A stretch of DNA of 40,194 bases from positions 1 to 40,194 of the forward strand of contig JAFAZJ010000084.1 in the NCBI GenBank assembly GCA_019239835.1. The letters run 5' to 3'. Source of the DNA: Alphaproteobacteria bacterium. GTDB lineage: Bacteria; Pseudomonadota; Alphaproteobacteria; Reyranellales; Reyranellaceae. Positions 8,738 through 17,214 of this stretch are shown here, piece after piece. The number at the start of each line of letters is the position of its first letter. Within the stretch, counting starts at the first letter, position 1. The notes under the pieces are model-generated. The model was given only the letters and a program-made list of their open reading frames with translations, did not search any database and was not told where the DNA came from. The translations under genes and the position numbers were made by a program.

Positions 8738-8941
8738 ATGCCCGCGCCGTTGAGCCGAGAACATGAATGGGACGAGTTGGTGCGCGCCAACCAGACGCTG
8801 CAGCGCAAATACTCCCTCGCCCGCGACGAGAACGATCTCGTTACCGCTGCACTCTACAAGAAGCGCTGGACGCGCCAGCAGGACCGCATGCGCGCATTCC
8901 TCGCGCAGCAGCGCAAGCCGCAGAAGCAACCCGCCGCCTAG
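8738..8941 (+). CDS. Small charged hypothetical protein (67 aa)
   Basis: The ATG follows AGGAGG. The protein is highly charged and almost entirely helical (EWDELVRANQTLQRKYSLAR, then KKRWTRQQDRMRAF), ending in a lysine-rich tail. It may be a coiled coil or a small RNA- or protein-binding factor; no family is recognised. Its stop is ten bases from the stop of the convergent STAS-like gene. Confidence 0.65.
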   Translation: MPAPLSREHEWDELVRANQTLQRKYSLARDENDLVTAALYKKRWTRQQDRMRAFLAQQRKPQKQPAA

Positions 8942-8950
8942 GACGTCGTT

Positions 8951-9331
8951 CTACACTGATGGCGGTGGCGCGATGCCATCGAGCCATGCCATCGCCGTGC
9001 TTTCGTGCTGGAAGATGCGCACCGGGCGCTCCAGCGATGCGAGGCTCCTGAACCAGTCGGCCAGCAGGTTGGTCTCGCGGCTGGCCACGACGATGGCCAC
9101 CGGCCCGATCTTACTGGTGTTGCGGCCAGACTTCAGCACCAGCGCCGCAAAGGCCGGGATATCGCCCGACGCGACACTCGATGAGCCCACGATGCTGAAC
9201 AGCTTGCGATAGGGCGCTGCATTGGCGGCGGTGATCGCGCTCAGATAGGCCTCGAAATGCTCGGGCGTGGCGTTGCCGACAACGCGGGCTTTGACCAGAT
9301 GCTGCTGCTCGTCGATCGTCCACTCGATCAT
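8951..9331 (-). CDS. STAS/SpoIIAA-like small protein (126 aa)
   Basis: The ATG at 9331 begins MIEWTIDEQQHLVKARVVGN, a strand-turn-strand start like those of the proteins at 4323 and 24128. A helix (ATPEHFEAYLSAI), a core strand (KLFSIVGSS), the strand PVAIVVAS and a C-terminal helix (STAMAWLDG) follow. It starts 11 bases after the stop of the TPR gene at 9343 and so is probably its operon partner under the promoter at 10263-10239. A signalling or interaction role is inferred from the fold class. Confidence 0.68.
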   Translation of the reverse strand: MIEWTIDEQQHLVKARVVGNATPEHFEAYLSAITAANAAPYRKLFSIVGSSSVASGDIPAFAALVLKSGRNTSKIGPVAIVVASRETNLLADWFRSLASLERPVRIFQHESTAMAWLDGIAPPPSV

Positions 9332-9342
9332 GGCGCGGGTGC

Positions 9343-10167
9343 CTACTTCAGGCCGTAGCGCGCCATCTCGCGCGCGATGGCGGCGTTGATCTTGGTAGCG
9401 GCGGCGATGTCGGCGCCGCCGCCAGCGGCGTCGCCCTTGCGCTGCCTGGCGACACCGCGACCATAGAGCGAAGTGGCGAGCTTCGCATCGAGCTTCAGCG
9501 CCGCATCGTAGTCGGCGATCGCCGCATCGAGACGGCCCAGGCGCAGATTCACGAAGCCGCGGCTGTCGAGCGCGTCGGCGTGATCGGGCCGCAGCTTGAG
9601 TGCGGCGTCGCAATCGGCCAGTGCCGCCTGCAGGCGATCGAGCCGCACATTGCTCCAGCAGCGGCTGCCGAGCGCGTTGACATGCTGCGGGTCGACCTTG
9701 AGCGCCTCCGTATAGTCGGCCAACGCTTTGTCGAACTGGCCCTGTCGCTGGTACTGGTTGGCGCGACTGACCCAGGCATTGGCGTCGTCGGGCTTGAGGC
9801 GGATCGCCTCGCCGTAGTCGGCGATGGCGTGCGCATAGTCGCGCTTGGCGCTGTAGCTGTTGCCGCGATTGTAGAAGTGGCGTGCGTCGCTGGGATCGAG
9901 CCGGATCGCCTCGCTGTAATCGGCGATGGCCTGGTCGTGCATCTTCTTCTCGTCGCGTGCGATGGCGCGATTGTAGTAGGCCGAGGCAAGGTCGCTGTCC
10001 TTCTCCTGCTTCGACTCGATGATCGCCGTGCAGGCACGGATCGGCACATCAGGCGGCGCACGATCCTTGTTGGCGCAGACGCGCCAGTTCTCGTCGCGAT
10101 CCTGCGCCGCGGCGAGCGACGTTGTGCACAGCAATGCCAGGACCATGCTGACGATCAACCTGCACAT
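9343..10167 (-). CDS. Secreted TPR-repeat protein (274 aa)
   Basis: The ATG at 10167 begins a Sec signal peptide (MCRLIVSMVLALLCTTSLAA, cleavage near AAAQ). An Asn/Trp/Cys-containing segment follows (ENWRVCANKD, then IRACTAII), and about six tetratricopeptide repeats with the pattern AYYNRAIA, AIADYSEAIRLDPSDA. TPR arrays are protein-interaction scaffolds; this one should act in the periplasm. The cysteines in the first 50 mature residues may form a disulfide. A paralogue of the same plan is at 33661. It is transcribed from a GCAAC-N16-CGTT promoter together with the STAS-like gene. Confidence 0.85.
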   Translation of the reverse strand: MCRLIVSMVLALLCTTSLAAAQDRDENWRVCANKDRAPPDVPIRACTAIIESKQEKDSDLASAYYNRAIARDEKKMHDQAIADYSEAIRLDPSDARHFYNRGNSYSAKRDYAHAIADYGEAIRLKPDDANAWVSRANQYQRQGQFDKALADYTEALKVDPQHVNALGSRCWSNVRLDRLQAALADCDAALKLRPDHADALDSRGFVNLRLGRLDAAIADYDAALKLDAKLATSLYGRGVARQRKGDAAGGGADIAAATKINAAIAREMARYGLK

Positions 10168-10238
10168 TACCCGACTCCCGCGATCGTCATGCCGCAGAAA
10201 GCCCGATTCACGCCGCGCGCGCAACGCCGGCAGGTGGC

Positions 10239-10263
10239 AACGATTGACGCATACCGTCGTTGC
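10239..10263 (-). promoter_or_regulatory. EcfG-like promoter, GCAAC-N16-CGTT
   Basis: The -35 is at 10263-10259 and the -10 at 10242-10239 on the minus strand. It leads into the TPR gene at 10167 with a leader of roughly 65 bases. Confidence 0.65.
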
Positions 10264-10278
10264 CGAAGCCTTATTTTC

Positions 10279-12375
10279 TCACACCTTGAATAGCGCACTC
10301 ACCGCGCCGGCCAGCTCGCCGGAACGGAAAGGCTTGGCGAGGCGCGGCAGGCCCATGGCCTCGGCGTCGCTCAATGTCGCATAGCCGGTGATCAACAGGA
10401 CAGGCAGGCCGGGCCGTTCCTCCAGCAGACGGCGTGCGAGATCGCCGCCAGTCAGGCCGGGCATGGCGTAGTCGGTGACCACGGCGTCGACCCGCGCCTG
10501 GCCATCGAGCAGCGACAGCGCCTCGTTGACCGAGCCTGCCTCGTGCACCACGAAGCCCGCTTCGCGCAGCATCGCGGCGGTGCCGATGCGCACCAGCGCT
10601 TCATCGTCGACCAGCAGCACGCTGCGCTCGACGTCGAGCCGCACCGGCTCGACGAGCGCGGGCACGCCGACTTCCTCCGGCTTCTCGCTCGATTCGGGCA
10701 GCCACAGCATCACCGTCGTGCCATCGCCTGGCGCGCTCTCGAGCTCCAGCCGTCCACCCGACTGCTCGGCGAGGCCCTGCACCGAGGACAGCCCGAGCCC
10801 GGTGCCGACCGCGCCTTTGGTCGTGAAGAACGGCTCGACAGCGTGCTGCAGCGTGTCCCCGTCCATACCGCAGCCGTTGTCGGTGACGCTCAGCCGCACA
10901 TAGCGCCCCGGCGCGAGAGGCCGGCCATCGCCGGCCTCCTCCGCCATCACGGCGATGCGCAGCACGCCCTGACCGTTCATCGCATCGCGCGCGTTGACCG
11001 CGAGGTTGAGCAGCGCCAGCTCGAGCTGGTTGGGATCGACGTGCGCCGCGAACAATCCGTCGCCGACCTCGACTTCGATCTCGACGGTCGAGCCCAGCAG
11101 GCGGCCCATCAGGTCGCGCATGCCCTCGACCAGCGCCGCGATATCGACGGCGCGCGGCCGCAAATGCTGGCGACGCGAGAACGCCAGCAGGCGCTGCACC
11201 AGGATGCGCGCGCGATCGGCCGCCTGCAGCGCGCCGTCGATCAGCTTGCGCGAGCGCTCGTCCTCCTGCGGCAGGCGCCGGCGCGTCAGGTCGAGCGCGC
11301 CGACGATCGGCGTGAGCAGATTGTTGAAGTCGTGCGCCACGCCGCCGGTGAGCTGGCCGATCGTCTCCATCTTCTGCGCCTGGCGCATCGCCTCTTCCGC
11401 CTCGCGCAGGCGCGCCTGCTCGCGCAGCCGCTCGGTGACGTCGTAGACAAACTGGTAGGCGCCGATCTGCCGGCCCTCGCCGTCGCGCAGCACGTCGAAG
11501 CGCATCTCGTAGGTGCGCTGGCGCAGCGCCTCGTCGCCGAAAGTGCCGATCTCGGTGAAGCGTTCGCCGCCCTTCAACGCCCGCGCCCACACCGCCTCGA
11601 CCGCATCACGCTGCTGCGGACGGTGCGCCAGCATCTCCAGCATGCTGGCGCCGACATAGGGGCGCACGCCGAAGATGCGCTGGAACTCCTCGACCGCGGC
11701 GCGGTTGATCGCCAGCCAGCGGAACTCCATGTCGGCGACCTGCACGAGCGCGTCGGTGTTCTCGACGATGTCGGCCAGCAGCTTGCGTTCGGCCAGCGCT
11801 TCGCGGATGCGCTGCTCGAGCGTGGCGTTAAGCATGGCGGCGCGGCGCTGGGCGAGGATCTTGCCGGTGGTCTCGGTGCAGGCGCAGAACATGCCGACGA
11901 TCTCACCGGTCTCGTCGCGCACCGGCGAGTAGGAGAAGGTGAACCAGGTCTGCTCGTCGAAGCCTTTGCGGTTCATCACCAGCGGCAGGTCCTCGCGATA
12001 GGTCGCCTGGCCGGCCATGGCGCTTTCGATCAGCGGCCAGATGTCGGGCCAGATCTCGCCCCAGATGTCCTTGAAGCGGCTGCCCAGCGCCTTGGGATGC
12101 TTGGCGCCCAGAATCTCGGCATAGGCATCGTTATAGAGAAAGCCGAGCTGCGCGCCCCAGGCGACGAACATCGGGAACTTCGAGCTCAGCATCAGCGCCA
12201 CGATCGAGCGCAAGGACGGTGGCCAGTATTGCGGCGGCCCGAGCGGTGAATCGCTGAAGTCGTGGCTGCGCATGAGGCGGCCCATGTCGCCGCCCTCGGC
12301 AAGGAAACCCGGTGCGCGATCCGCGATGTTCACGTTTCCCAGCAAGCCCCATCGACCGGCGCCGCGCAATGGCAT
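10279..12375 (-). CDS. Cytoplasmic PAS hybrid sensor histidine kinase with receiver
   Basis: The frame is open to an ATG at 12462, but a GCAAC-N16-CGTT motif (12433-12409) lies inside that extension, so the ATG at 12375 (698 aa) is preferred; a GTG at 12333 is also possible. After FLAEGGDMG comes a PAS domain opening with [14 protein letters not shown], typical of a large alphaproteobacterial kinase group, then a second PAS. Next are HisKA (GGVAHDFNN), HATPase ([22 protein letters not shown]) and a C-terminal receiver ([21 protein letters not shown]). There is no membrane span. Confidence 0.9.
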   Translation of the reverse strand: MPLRGAGRWGLLGNVNIADRAPGFLAEGGDMGRLMRSHDFSDSPLGPPQYWPPSLRSIVALMLSSKFPMFVAWGAQLGFLYNDAYAEILGAKHPKALGSRFKDIWGEIWPDIWPLIESAMAGQATYREDLPLVMNRKGFDEQTWFTFSYSPVRDETGEIVGMFCACTETTGKILAQRRAAMLNATLEQRIREALAERKLLADIVENTDALVQVADMEFRWLAINRAAVEEFQRIFGVRPYVGASMLEMLAHRPQQRDAVEAVWARALKGGERFTEIGTFGDEALRQRTYEMRFDVLRDGEGRQIGAYQFVYDVTERLREQARLREAEEAMRQAQKMETIGQLTGGVAHDFNNLLTPIVGALDLTRRRLPQEDERSRKLIDGALQAADRARILVQRLLAFSRRQHLRPRAVDIAALVEGMRDLMGRLLGSTVEIEVEVGDGLFAAHVDPNQLELALLNLAVNARDAMNGQGVLRIAVMAEEAGDGRPLAPGRYVRLSVTDNGCGMDGDTLQHAVEPFFTTKGAVGTGLGLSSVQGLAEQSGGRLELESAPGDGTTVMLWLPESSEKPEEVGVPALVEPVRLDVERSVLLVDDEALVRIGTAAMLREAGFVVHEAGSVNEALSLLDGQARVDAVVTDYAMPGLTGGDLARRLLEERPGLPVLLITGYATLSDAEAMGLPRLAKPFRSGELAGAVSALFKV

Positions 12376-12408
12376 GACGAGCCCCGGCGGCAGATAACCG
12401 TTCGCTGC

Positions 12409-12433
12409 AACGCCGGTCGGTTTTGACGGTTGC
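12409..12433 (-). promoter_or_regulatory. EcfG-like promoter, GCAAC-N16-CGTT
   Basis: The -35 is at 12433-12429 and the -10 at 12412-12409 on the minus strand, 33 bases before the ATG at 12375. It lies within the longest open frame of the kinase gene. Confidence 0.6.
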
Positions 12434-12722
12434 CATGTTCCCCGCGCAACAGCGCCTGTCATGAACCGCCACTAGTCTGGCTGTTGCGAATCGGGGGCAC
12501 ACGGCTCACTCAGGGAACCTGCCGGCCCAGCGCTCATTGAATCGCGCAGTTGTCGTCGGGCGCTGACCTGTTCGACGGTAGCGGGTGTCCCGCCGCTGGG
12601 TAGCCCCCTAGCACAAGGCGGCGGGCACTTGCCCCTTCCCTTCCGTATCCATGCAACCAACAGCCTGGTTGGCGCGTTGCTATCGTCGGGCGGTCTTTTC
12701 GGCTGACTGGACACCGCCCGGA

Positions 12723-12769
12723 CAAGATGGCCCCGCCGCCCCTCTCCCCCCGCGTGCGGGGCCATTTTG
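12723..12769 (+). terminator. Strong hairpin ending in a short T-run
   Basis: CAAGATGGCCCCGC and GCGGGGCCATTTTG pair over 14 bp with one G-U pair and a 19-base loop. It lies 15 bases before the -35 of the EF-hand gene promoter and may isolate that promoter from upstream transcription. The T-run is only four bases, so terminator activity is uncertain. Confidence 0.45.
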
Positions 12770-12783
12770 CGGCTGCGCGCGGC

Positions 12784-12809
12784 GCAACCCATCTTCAATT
12801 CCCGACGTT
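12784..12809 (+). promoter_or_regulatory. EcfG-like promoter, GCAAC-N17-CGTT
   Basis: The -35 is at 12784-12788 and the -10 at 12806-12809, 55 bases before the EF-hand gene ATG at 12865. The paralogous EF-hand gene at 30488 has the same element with spacer 16. Confidence 0.62.
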
Positions 12810-12864
12810 GACCGAACACGGCGCGCCCCACTGCGCCGATGTCGAATTGTCGAGGAGATTCAAC

Positions 12865-13434
12865 ATGCGGAGCCCTATCGCCGCCGTGCTCGCGCTGGCG
12901 TGCCTGTCGGCCGCGCCGGCGCTCGCCATGAGCGAGTCCGAGTGCACCGATCTGTGGAAGAAGGCCGACGCCAATGGCGACGGCGTGCTGAGCGATGCTG
13001 AAACCGGCCGTTACCTCGCCGGCATGCGCATGGCCCAGGTGCGCATCCCCGCCGACGGGCGCATCGACCAGACGGTATTCATGGACAACTGCAAGCGCGA
13101 CGTCTTCAAGACCGCGACCAACGATGCCGGCGCGCCGCTGAAGGGCGCCAACTCCTTCACCGAGGGCCAGGCCAAGGATCGTGCGCTGGCGCGCGGCTAC
13201 ACCGACGTCTCCGAGCTCAAGAAGGATGATGCCGGCATCTGGCGCGGCTCTGCCAACATGGACGGCAAGCAGGTCGGCATCGCCATCGACTACAAGGGCA
13301 ACGTGGTGAGCGACGCCGGTGGCGCGCCTGCCGCGGCACCGATGACGAGGACCGCGCCCGCGCCGTCGGCCGCGACGCCCTCCAACGAGCCGGCAAGCGC
13401 GACGCCGCCGGCGCCGACCGCCCCCACCCGCTGA
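12865..13434 (+). CDS. Secreted EF-hand protein (189 aa), first copy
   Basis: ATG after GAGGAGATT. A Sec signal peptide (about residues 1-21, ending ALA) is followed by a canonical calcium-binding EF-hand loop at residues 35-46 (DANGDGVLSDAE, all ligand positions kept). The middle holds NCKRDVFK, APLKGANSFTEGQA and YTDVSELKKDDAGIWRG; the last resembles a small PepSY- or YpeB-like strand motif. The tail (about 155-189) is rich in Ala, Pro and Thr. It is probably a periplasmic or envelope calcium-dependent protein. It is followed after 14 bases by the glycine-zipper gene, and the same two-gene unit occurs at 29299-30488. Confidence 0.8.
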   Translation: MRSPIAAVLALACLSAAPALAMSESECTDLWKKADANGDGVLSDAETGRYLAGMRMAQVRIPADGRIDQTVFMDNCKRDVFKTATNDAGAPLKGANSFTEGQAKDRALARGYTDVSELKKDDAGIWRGSANMDGKQVGIAIDYKGNVVSDAGGAPAAAPMTRTAPAPSAATPSNEPASATPPAPTAPTR

Positions 13435-13448
13435 CGCAGGAGAAGGTC

Positions 13449-14045
13449 ATGAAGACCATCAGCCACGTCTATGACTCATACAGCGCCGCCAACGACACGG
13501 TGCGAGACCTCGAGGCCGCGGGCATTCCCACGGTCGACATCAGCATCGTCGCCAACAAGGACATCGCGCGCGGCCACGCCGAGGTGAAGGAATTGCCCGG
13601 CTCGCCAACCGGCGCGGGCGCGGGCATCGGCGCCGCCGCCGGCGGTACCGCTGGTCTGCTCGCGGGGCTCGGCCTGCTGGCGATTCCGGGCCTCGGCCCA
13701 GTGGTCGCGGCCGGCTGGCTGGCAGCGACAGCCGTCGGCGCAGTGGCCGGCGGCGCGGCCGGCGCCGCGGCCGGCGGCCTGGTCGGTGCGCTCAGCGAAA
13801 CCGGCATCCCATCCGAGGATGCGCACGTCTACACCGAGGCGGTGCGCCGCGGTGGCACGCTGGTGACGGCGCGCGTGCCTGACTCGCAGTGGGACATGGC
13901 CTGCGCCATCATGGAGCGGCATGGACCGATTGATCCGTCGCTGCGCGGCGATGCCTACCGCGAGGAGGGCTGGGACCATCGCCACGACCCCGCCCGCATG
14001 AGCGAGACGCAGGTCGACCGCATCCGCAACTCGGGCTACCTGTAG
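13449..14045 (+). CDS. General stress (YflT/GSP17M-like) glycine-zipper protein (198 aa), first copy
   Basis: The N-terminal domain MKTISHVYDSYSAANDTVRD with LEAAGIP is the start typical of the general stress protein 17M/YflT family. A long glycine-zipper region (about residues 55-115, GAGAGIGAAAGG, then GAVAGGAAGAAAGG) could insert in or across a membrane. A second conserved domain (DAHVYTEAVRRGGTLVTARV) closes the protein, with the C-terminal stretch DRIRNSGYL. It is co-transcribed with the EF-hand gene (ribosome-binding site AGGAGAAGG). The function of this protein type is not established beyond stress association. Confidence 0.8.
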   Translation: MKTISHVYDSYSAANDTVRDLEAAGIPTVDISIVANKDIARGHAEVKELPGSPTGAGAGIGAAAGGTAGLLAGLGLLAIPGLGPVVAAGWLAATAVGAVAGGAAGAAAGGLVGALSETGIPSEDAHVYTEAVRRGGTLVTARVPDSQWDMACAIMERHGPIDPSLRGDAYREEGWDHRHDPARMSETQVDRIRNSGYL

Positions 14046-14056
14046 CAAACGACGCT

Positions 14057-14126
14057 CTGTCATCCCGAGCGGAACGAGGAATCTATGCAGCCAGCCTAAA
14101 TCCCTCGCTTACGCTCGCGATGACAG
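14057..14126. repeat. Palindromic repeat, copy 2 (imperfect)
   Basis: The left arm CTGTCATCCCGAGCGGAACG (14057 on) and a right arm ending CGCTCGCGATGACAG (14126) pair imperfectly around a central loop. It follows the glycine-zipper gene stop by 11 bases. Member of the family at 4711, 18862 and 30833. Confidence 0.8.
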
Positions 14127-14134
14127 GAGTGAAG

Positions 14135-14163
14135 AAAGCGCCGGCACACGCTGCCGGCGCTTT
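14135..14163. terminator. Perfect 12-bp hairpin with A/T flanks
   Basis: AAAGCGCCGGCA, 5-base loop, TGCCGGCGCTTT. The stem is GC-rich and its edge ends in T on both strands, so it can terminate transcription of the EF-hand/glycine-zipper operon, just downstream of repeat copy 2. Confidence 0.75.
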
Positions 14164-14233
14164 CGTGTATCTGTCAACAAGCGTCGCGTCTGTTCATCTT
14201 CTCGCGGCGCGCCGCACGTGGCATGACAGTTTC

Positions 14234-15391
14234 ATGTCCGATCGAACGCTGCCGACGGTCATCGTTCTCGGCACGACACAGACCCTGGCCTGGGCTTCGA
14301 GCTATTACCTGGCGGCCGTGCTGGGCGATGTCATCGCGCGCGACACCGGCGTGTCGACGCAATGGTTCTTTGCCGCCTTCTCGGCCTCGCTGCTGATCTC
14401 CGCTTTTCTCGGTCCGCAAGTCGGCAGGCGGATCGACGCGGTGGGCGGCCGTGGCGTGCTGGCGATCTCCAACGTCACCTTCGCGATCGGTTTGGTGCTG
14501 CTGGCGCTCGCCAAGGGACCAGTGCTTCTGGGCCTGGCCTGGCTGGCGCTGGGGCTGGGCATGTCGATGGGCCTCTACGATGCCGCCTTCGCCACGCTGG
14601 GCCGCATCTACGGCACCAACGCGCGCAAGCCGATCACCGGCATCACGCTAATCGCCGGCTTTGCCAGCACCGTGGGCTGGCCGCTCACCGCCTGGGGCAT
14701 GGCCACCTTGGGCTGGCGCGAGACGTGCCTCGCCTGGGCCGCGGTACACGTCGTGTTCGGCCTGCCGATGAACCTCTTCCTGCTGCCCAGGCCACGCATC
14801 ACCGCTACGGACGGCAAGACGCAGGACCAGCCGGTACCGATTGACCGCACCCTGGTGCTGCTCGCCACCGCTTTCGCGTTGAGCTGGGTGGTAACCGCGG
14901 GCATGGCGGCGCATTTCCCGCGGATTCTCGAGGCTGCCGGCGCCTCGCCTGCCGCCGCCATCGCCGCCTCCGCCCTGATCGGACCGGCGCAGGTGGCCGC
15001 GCGCATCTTCGAGGCCAGCGTGCTGGCGCGATTCCACCCGCTGGTTTCCGCACGGCTGGCGACCATCACCCATCCGCTCGGCGCGCTGGTGGTGGCCTTC
15101 GCCGGCGGCGGCTTCATTGCCGGCGCCTTCGCCATCCTGCACGGCCTGGGCAACGGCATCATCACCATTGCGCGCGGCACGGTGCCGCTCGCGCTGTTCG
15201 GGCCGCAGAGCTATGGCTATCGCCTAGGCATCATCGGTGCGCCGGCGCGCATCCTGCAAGCCGGCGCGCCCCTGCTCTTCGCGTTCCTCATCGAGCGCTA
15301 CGGGGCGGGCGTGCTGGTGTTCTCCACCGCGCTGATGCTGGGCGCACTCGTGGCGCTGCTGCTGGTGCGCATTCCGAAGCCGGCCGCTTAG
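14234..15391 (+). CDS. MFS transporter (385 aa)
   Basis: Twelve hydrophobic segments in two sets of six, with the MFS loop 2-3 motif as GPQVGRRIDAVGGRGVL (about residues 61-77). The start at 14234 is chosen because the longer frame runs back through the terminator and repeat. The substrate cannot be told. Its stop overlaps the convergent ATPase stop by four bases (15388-15391). It is not part of the arsenic module, which begins 700 bases further on. Confidence 0.87.
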   Translation: MSDRTLPTVIVLGTTQTLAWASSYYLAAVLGDVIARDTGVSTQWFFAAFSASLLISAFLGPQVGRRIDAVGGRGVLAISNVTFAIGLVLLALAKGPVLLGLAWLALGLGMSMGLYDAAFATLGRIYGTNARKPITGITLIAGFASTVGWPLTAWGMATLGWRETCLAWAAVHVVFGLPMNLFLLPRPRITATDGKTQDQPVPIDRTLVLLATAFALSWVVTAGMAAHFPRILEAAGASPAAAIAASALIGPAQVAARIFEASVLARFHPLVSARLATITHPLGALVVAFAGGGFIAGAFAILHGLGNGIITIARGTVPLALFGPQSYGYRLGIIGAPARILQAGAPLLFAFLIERYGAGVLVFSTALMLGALVALLLVRIPKPAA

Positions 15392-15867
15392 GCCGTGTGA
15401 ACCACGACGTTGAAGCCCTCGTCGGGCGACGGCAGCACGAAGTGCCGCGTGAACTGCGCGAACTCCACGTCGCTCACCTGGAAGGGATGCTCGCCGCTGG
15501 CGTTGCGCCGGCGCAGGCGTTGCAGGCAAATCGCGTCGGGCACGTCGAGCAGGTGCAGCTCGTGCGCTACCTGGGCTTCGTCGATCAACCCGCGCATCCA
15601 GCCGCGCTGCACGGGTGTGTTGGCGGGAAAGTCGAGCACCACCGAGAGTCCGGCGCGCAAGACCGCCACAATGTGCGGCGTCATCGCCGTGCGCAGCCGC
15701 GCCGACAGGCGGCGATAGTCGTCCATGGTCTTGAGCTGATCGCCGAAGAGATGCGAGGTCCAGTGATCCTCGCTGATCAGCAACGTCCCCGGCCGCGACG
15801 CGAGTTGCTTCGCCAGCGTCGACTTGCCGGCGCCGATCTTGCCGCAGACGAGATAGAGCGTGGTCAT
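15388..15867 (-). CDS. P-loop ATPase/kinase-like protein (159 aa)
   Basis: The Walker A motif GKIGAGKS is at residues 9-16, directly after an N-terminal strand (TTLYLVC). The second half has the strand SVVLDFPANTP (Walker B-like, with Asp) and the arginine-rich lid stretch ICLQRLRRRNASGEHPF. This is the plan of small zeta-toxin/shikimate-kinase-like predicted kinases that phosphorylate small molecules. The substrate is unknown. The ATG at 15867 is preferred over 15882 because an AGGG precedes it. No toxin partner is adjacent. Confidence 0.8.
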   Translation of the reverse strand: MTTLYLVCGKIGAGKSTLAKQLASRPGTLLISEDHWTSHLFGDQLKTMDDYRRLSARLRTAMTPHIVAVLRAGLSVVLDFPANTPVQRGWMRGLIDEAQVAHELHLLDVPDAICLQRLRRRNASGEHPFQVSDVEFAQFTRHFVLPSPDEGFNVVVHTA

Positions 15868-15882
15868 CGCGGCACCCTGCAT

Positions 15883-15937
15883 CGATTTCTGTGGTTTGCC
15901 GTGGTTTGGTCGCGGATGTCCCGATTTCTACGGTTTG
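15883..15937. repeat. Imperfect 16-base direct repeat upstream of the ATPase gene
   Basis: CGATTTCTGTGGTTTG (15883-15898) and CGATTTCTACGGTTTG (15922-15937) differ at two bases and are 39 bases apart. Between them GTGGTTTG is repeated once more (15901-15908). It may be a protein-binding array in the promoter of the minus-strand ATPase gene. The rest of 15868-16122 shows nothing recognisable. Confidence 0.4.
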
Positions 15938-16122
15938 TGATCGCCACAACGCACGCGGATTTGCAAGACGCGAGCCGAGACACCGTGCAACAGGGTGGGC
16001 AGAAAGGGGGCGTGGCCAGGCCATGGCCGATTCTACCGCACGTGTCGCTCATCACCGACTTCCGCCTCTACGGCGGTCGCAAGATTCCGGGAAATGCCTG
16101 CGTCCCAGCCAATGCGCTTGCC

Positions 16123-16788
16123 TCAAGCGTCGCGCAAACGCCGGGCGACCAGCAGGGCCACGCCGGTGCCGACGAGCTGTGCGATGATGAAGCCCGGGGC
16201 GTGTGCGGGTGCAATGCCGGCGAAAGTGTCGGATAGAGCGCGTGCGATGGTGACGGCAGGATTAGCGAAGGACGTCGAGGACGTGAACCAGTAGGCGCCG
16301 ACGATGTAGCAGGCCACTGCTGCCGGCAGTGCCGCCGACCCCCGCCGCGCGCCGATCAGGATCAGCAGCGCAAGGCCGAAGGTCGCGGTGATCTCGCCCG
16401 CCCACTGCCCTATCCCGCTGCGCAGCTTGGTCGAGGCCTGCAGGATCGGCAGGTCGAACATCAGATGTGCCAGCCAGACGCCGACGATGCCGCCCACGAT
16501 CTGGACCAGAGCGTACGGCAGGACACAGCGTCGCTCGGCGAGCCCGGCGACGGCCAGTGCCACCGTCACGGCGGGGTTGAAATGCGCCCCTGATACTGGT
16601 CCCAGCATGATGATCAGCGCATAAAGCGCGCCGCCGGTGGCGATGGCGTTGGCGAGCAGCGCCACGCCGACATTCCCGCCCGACAGGCGCTCGGCCATGA
16701 TGCCGGAACCGACCACCGCCGCCAGCAGGAGCGCCGTGCCGACGAACTCCGCCAGCAGCGGCGCGGCAAGCGAACGCGATGTCGTCAT
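16123..16788 (-). CDS. aqpS: AqpS-like aquaglyceroporin (221 aa)
   Basis: MIP-family channel with six membrane helices and both pore motifs: HFNPAVTVA in the first half and SFANPAVTIA in the second. The start at 16788 overlaps the arsC stop by four bases (ATGA), so it is coupled to arsC. In rhizobia AqpS replaces a pump, letting arsenite made by ArsC leave down its gradient. The same role is inferred here because no ArsB or Acr3 gene is in the window. Length is normal for the family. Confidence 0.88.
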   Translation of the reverse strand: MTTSRSLAAPLLAEFVGTALLLAAVVGSGIMAERLSGGNVGVALLANAIATGGALYALIIMLGPVSGAHFNPAVTVALAVAGLAERRCVLPYALVQIVGGIVGVWLAHLMFDLPILQASTKLRSGIGQWAGEITATFGLALLILIGARRGSAALPAAVACYIVGAYWFTSSTSFANPAVTIARALSDTFAGIAPAHAPGFIIAQLVGTGVALLVARRLRDA

Positions 16789-17135
16789 GGCAGCAGCGAG
16801 CGCACCGCGTCGGACGGCCGACACAGCTTCACGCCCAGCGGGCTCACCACGATCGGCCGATTGATCAGTATGGGATGGGCCATCATCGCGTCGATCAGCG
16901 CCGCATCGGCGAGAGTTTCGTCGCCCAGCCCCAGCCCATGATACGGCGTACCCTTCTCGCGCAGCAGCGCGCGTGGCGTGATCGCCATGCGCTCGAGCAG
17001 GCCAAGCAGCATGACGCGGCTCGGCGGCGTCTTGAGATATTCCACGACATGCGGCTCGATCCCCGCCTCGCGGATCAATGCCAGCGTGTTGCGCGACGTG
17101 CCGCAATCGGGGTTGTGATAGATCACGATATCCAT
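16785..17135 (-). CDS. arsC: Arsenate reductase, glutaredoxin-dependent type
   Basis: 116 residues of the E. coli R773 ArsC type. The catalytic Cys11 sits in HNPDCGTSRNT, and the oxyanion-binding arginines are Arg59 (LLRE), Arg93 (INRP) and Arg106 (LCRPSD). It reduces arsenate to arsenite using glutathione and glutaredoxin. The ATG at 17135 has GGGGAG five bases upstream; a longer frame exists but crosses the operator. First gene of the leftward arm of the arsenic module. Confidence 0.93.
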   Translation of the reverse strand: MDIVIYHNPDCGTSRNTLALIREAGIEPHVVEYLKTPPSRVMLLGLLERMAITPRALLREKGTPYHGLGLGDETLADAALIDAMMAHPILINRPIVVSPLGVKLCRPSDAVRSLLP

Positions 17136-17174
17136 GGCTTCTCCCCTGACGGGAGCCATCCAATCATATTTCGA

Positions 17175-17188
17175 TATTTCTGGAAATA
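17175..17188. promoter_or_regulatory. Probable ArsR operator between divergent arsC and arsR
   Basis: TATTTC-TG-GAAATA, a perfect 6-bp inverted repeat in an AT-rich patch (17165-17190) of an otherwise GC-rich region. It lies 39 bases from the arsC start and 26 from the arsR start. It is placed to repress both arms until arsenite releases ArsR. Confidence 0.65.
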
Positions 17189-17214
17189 CCGTTGACTCCG
17201 CGACGCGGTGTCCT

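Larger units (their letters stand above)
12463..12864. other. 402-base divergent intergenic region
   Basis: This separates the hybrid kinase (minus) from the EF-hand gene (plus). It holds a promoter-like motif for the plus gene (12784-12809) and a 14-bp stem (12723-12769). Open frames inside it show no protein-like composition. A GGAAC at 12514 is followed at spacing 16 by CATT, a one-mismatch promoter candidate. Nothing else was recognised. Confidence 0.6.

Noticed and set aside
10543-12249. 568-codon open frame on the plus strand
   Set aside because: Antisense shadow of the second hybrid kinase.
12514-12538. Promoter GGAAC-N16-CATT on the plus strand
   Set aside because: Mismatch in the -10 and over 320 bases from the next plus-strand start.
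15388-15867. Zeta-type toxin of a toxin-antitoxin pair
   Set aside because: The P-loop fits, but no small antitoxin-like gene is adjacent and the substrate motifs cannot be confirmed.
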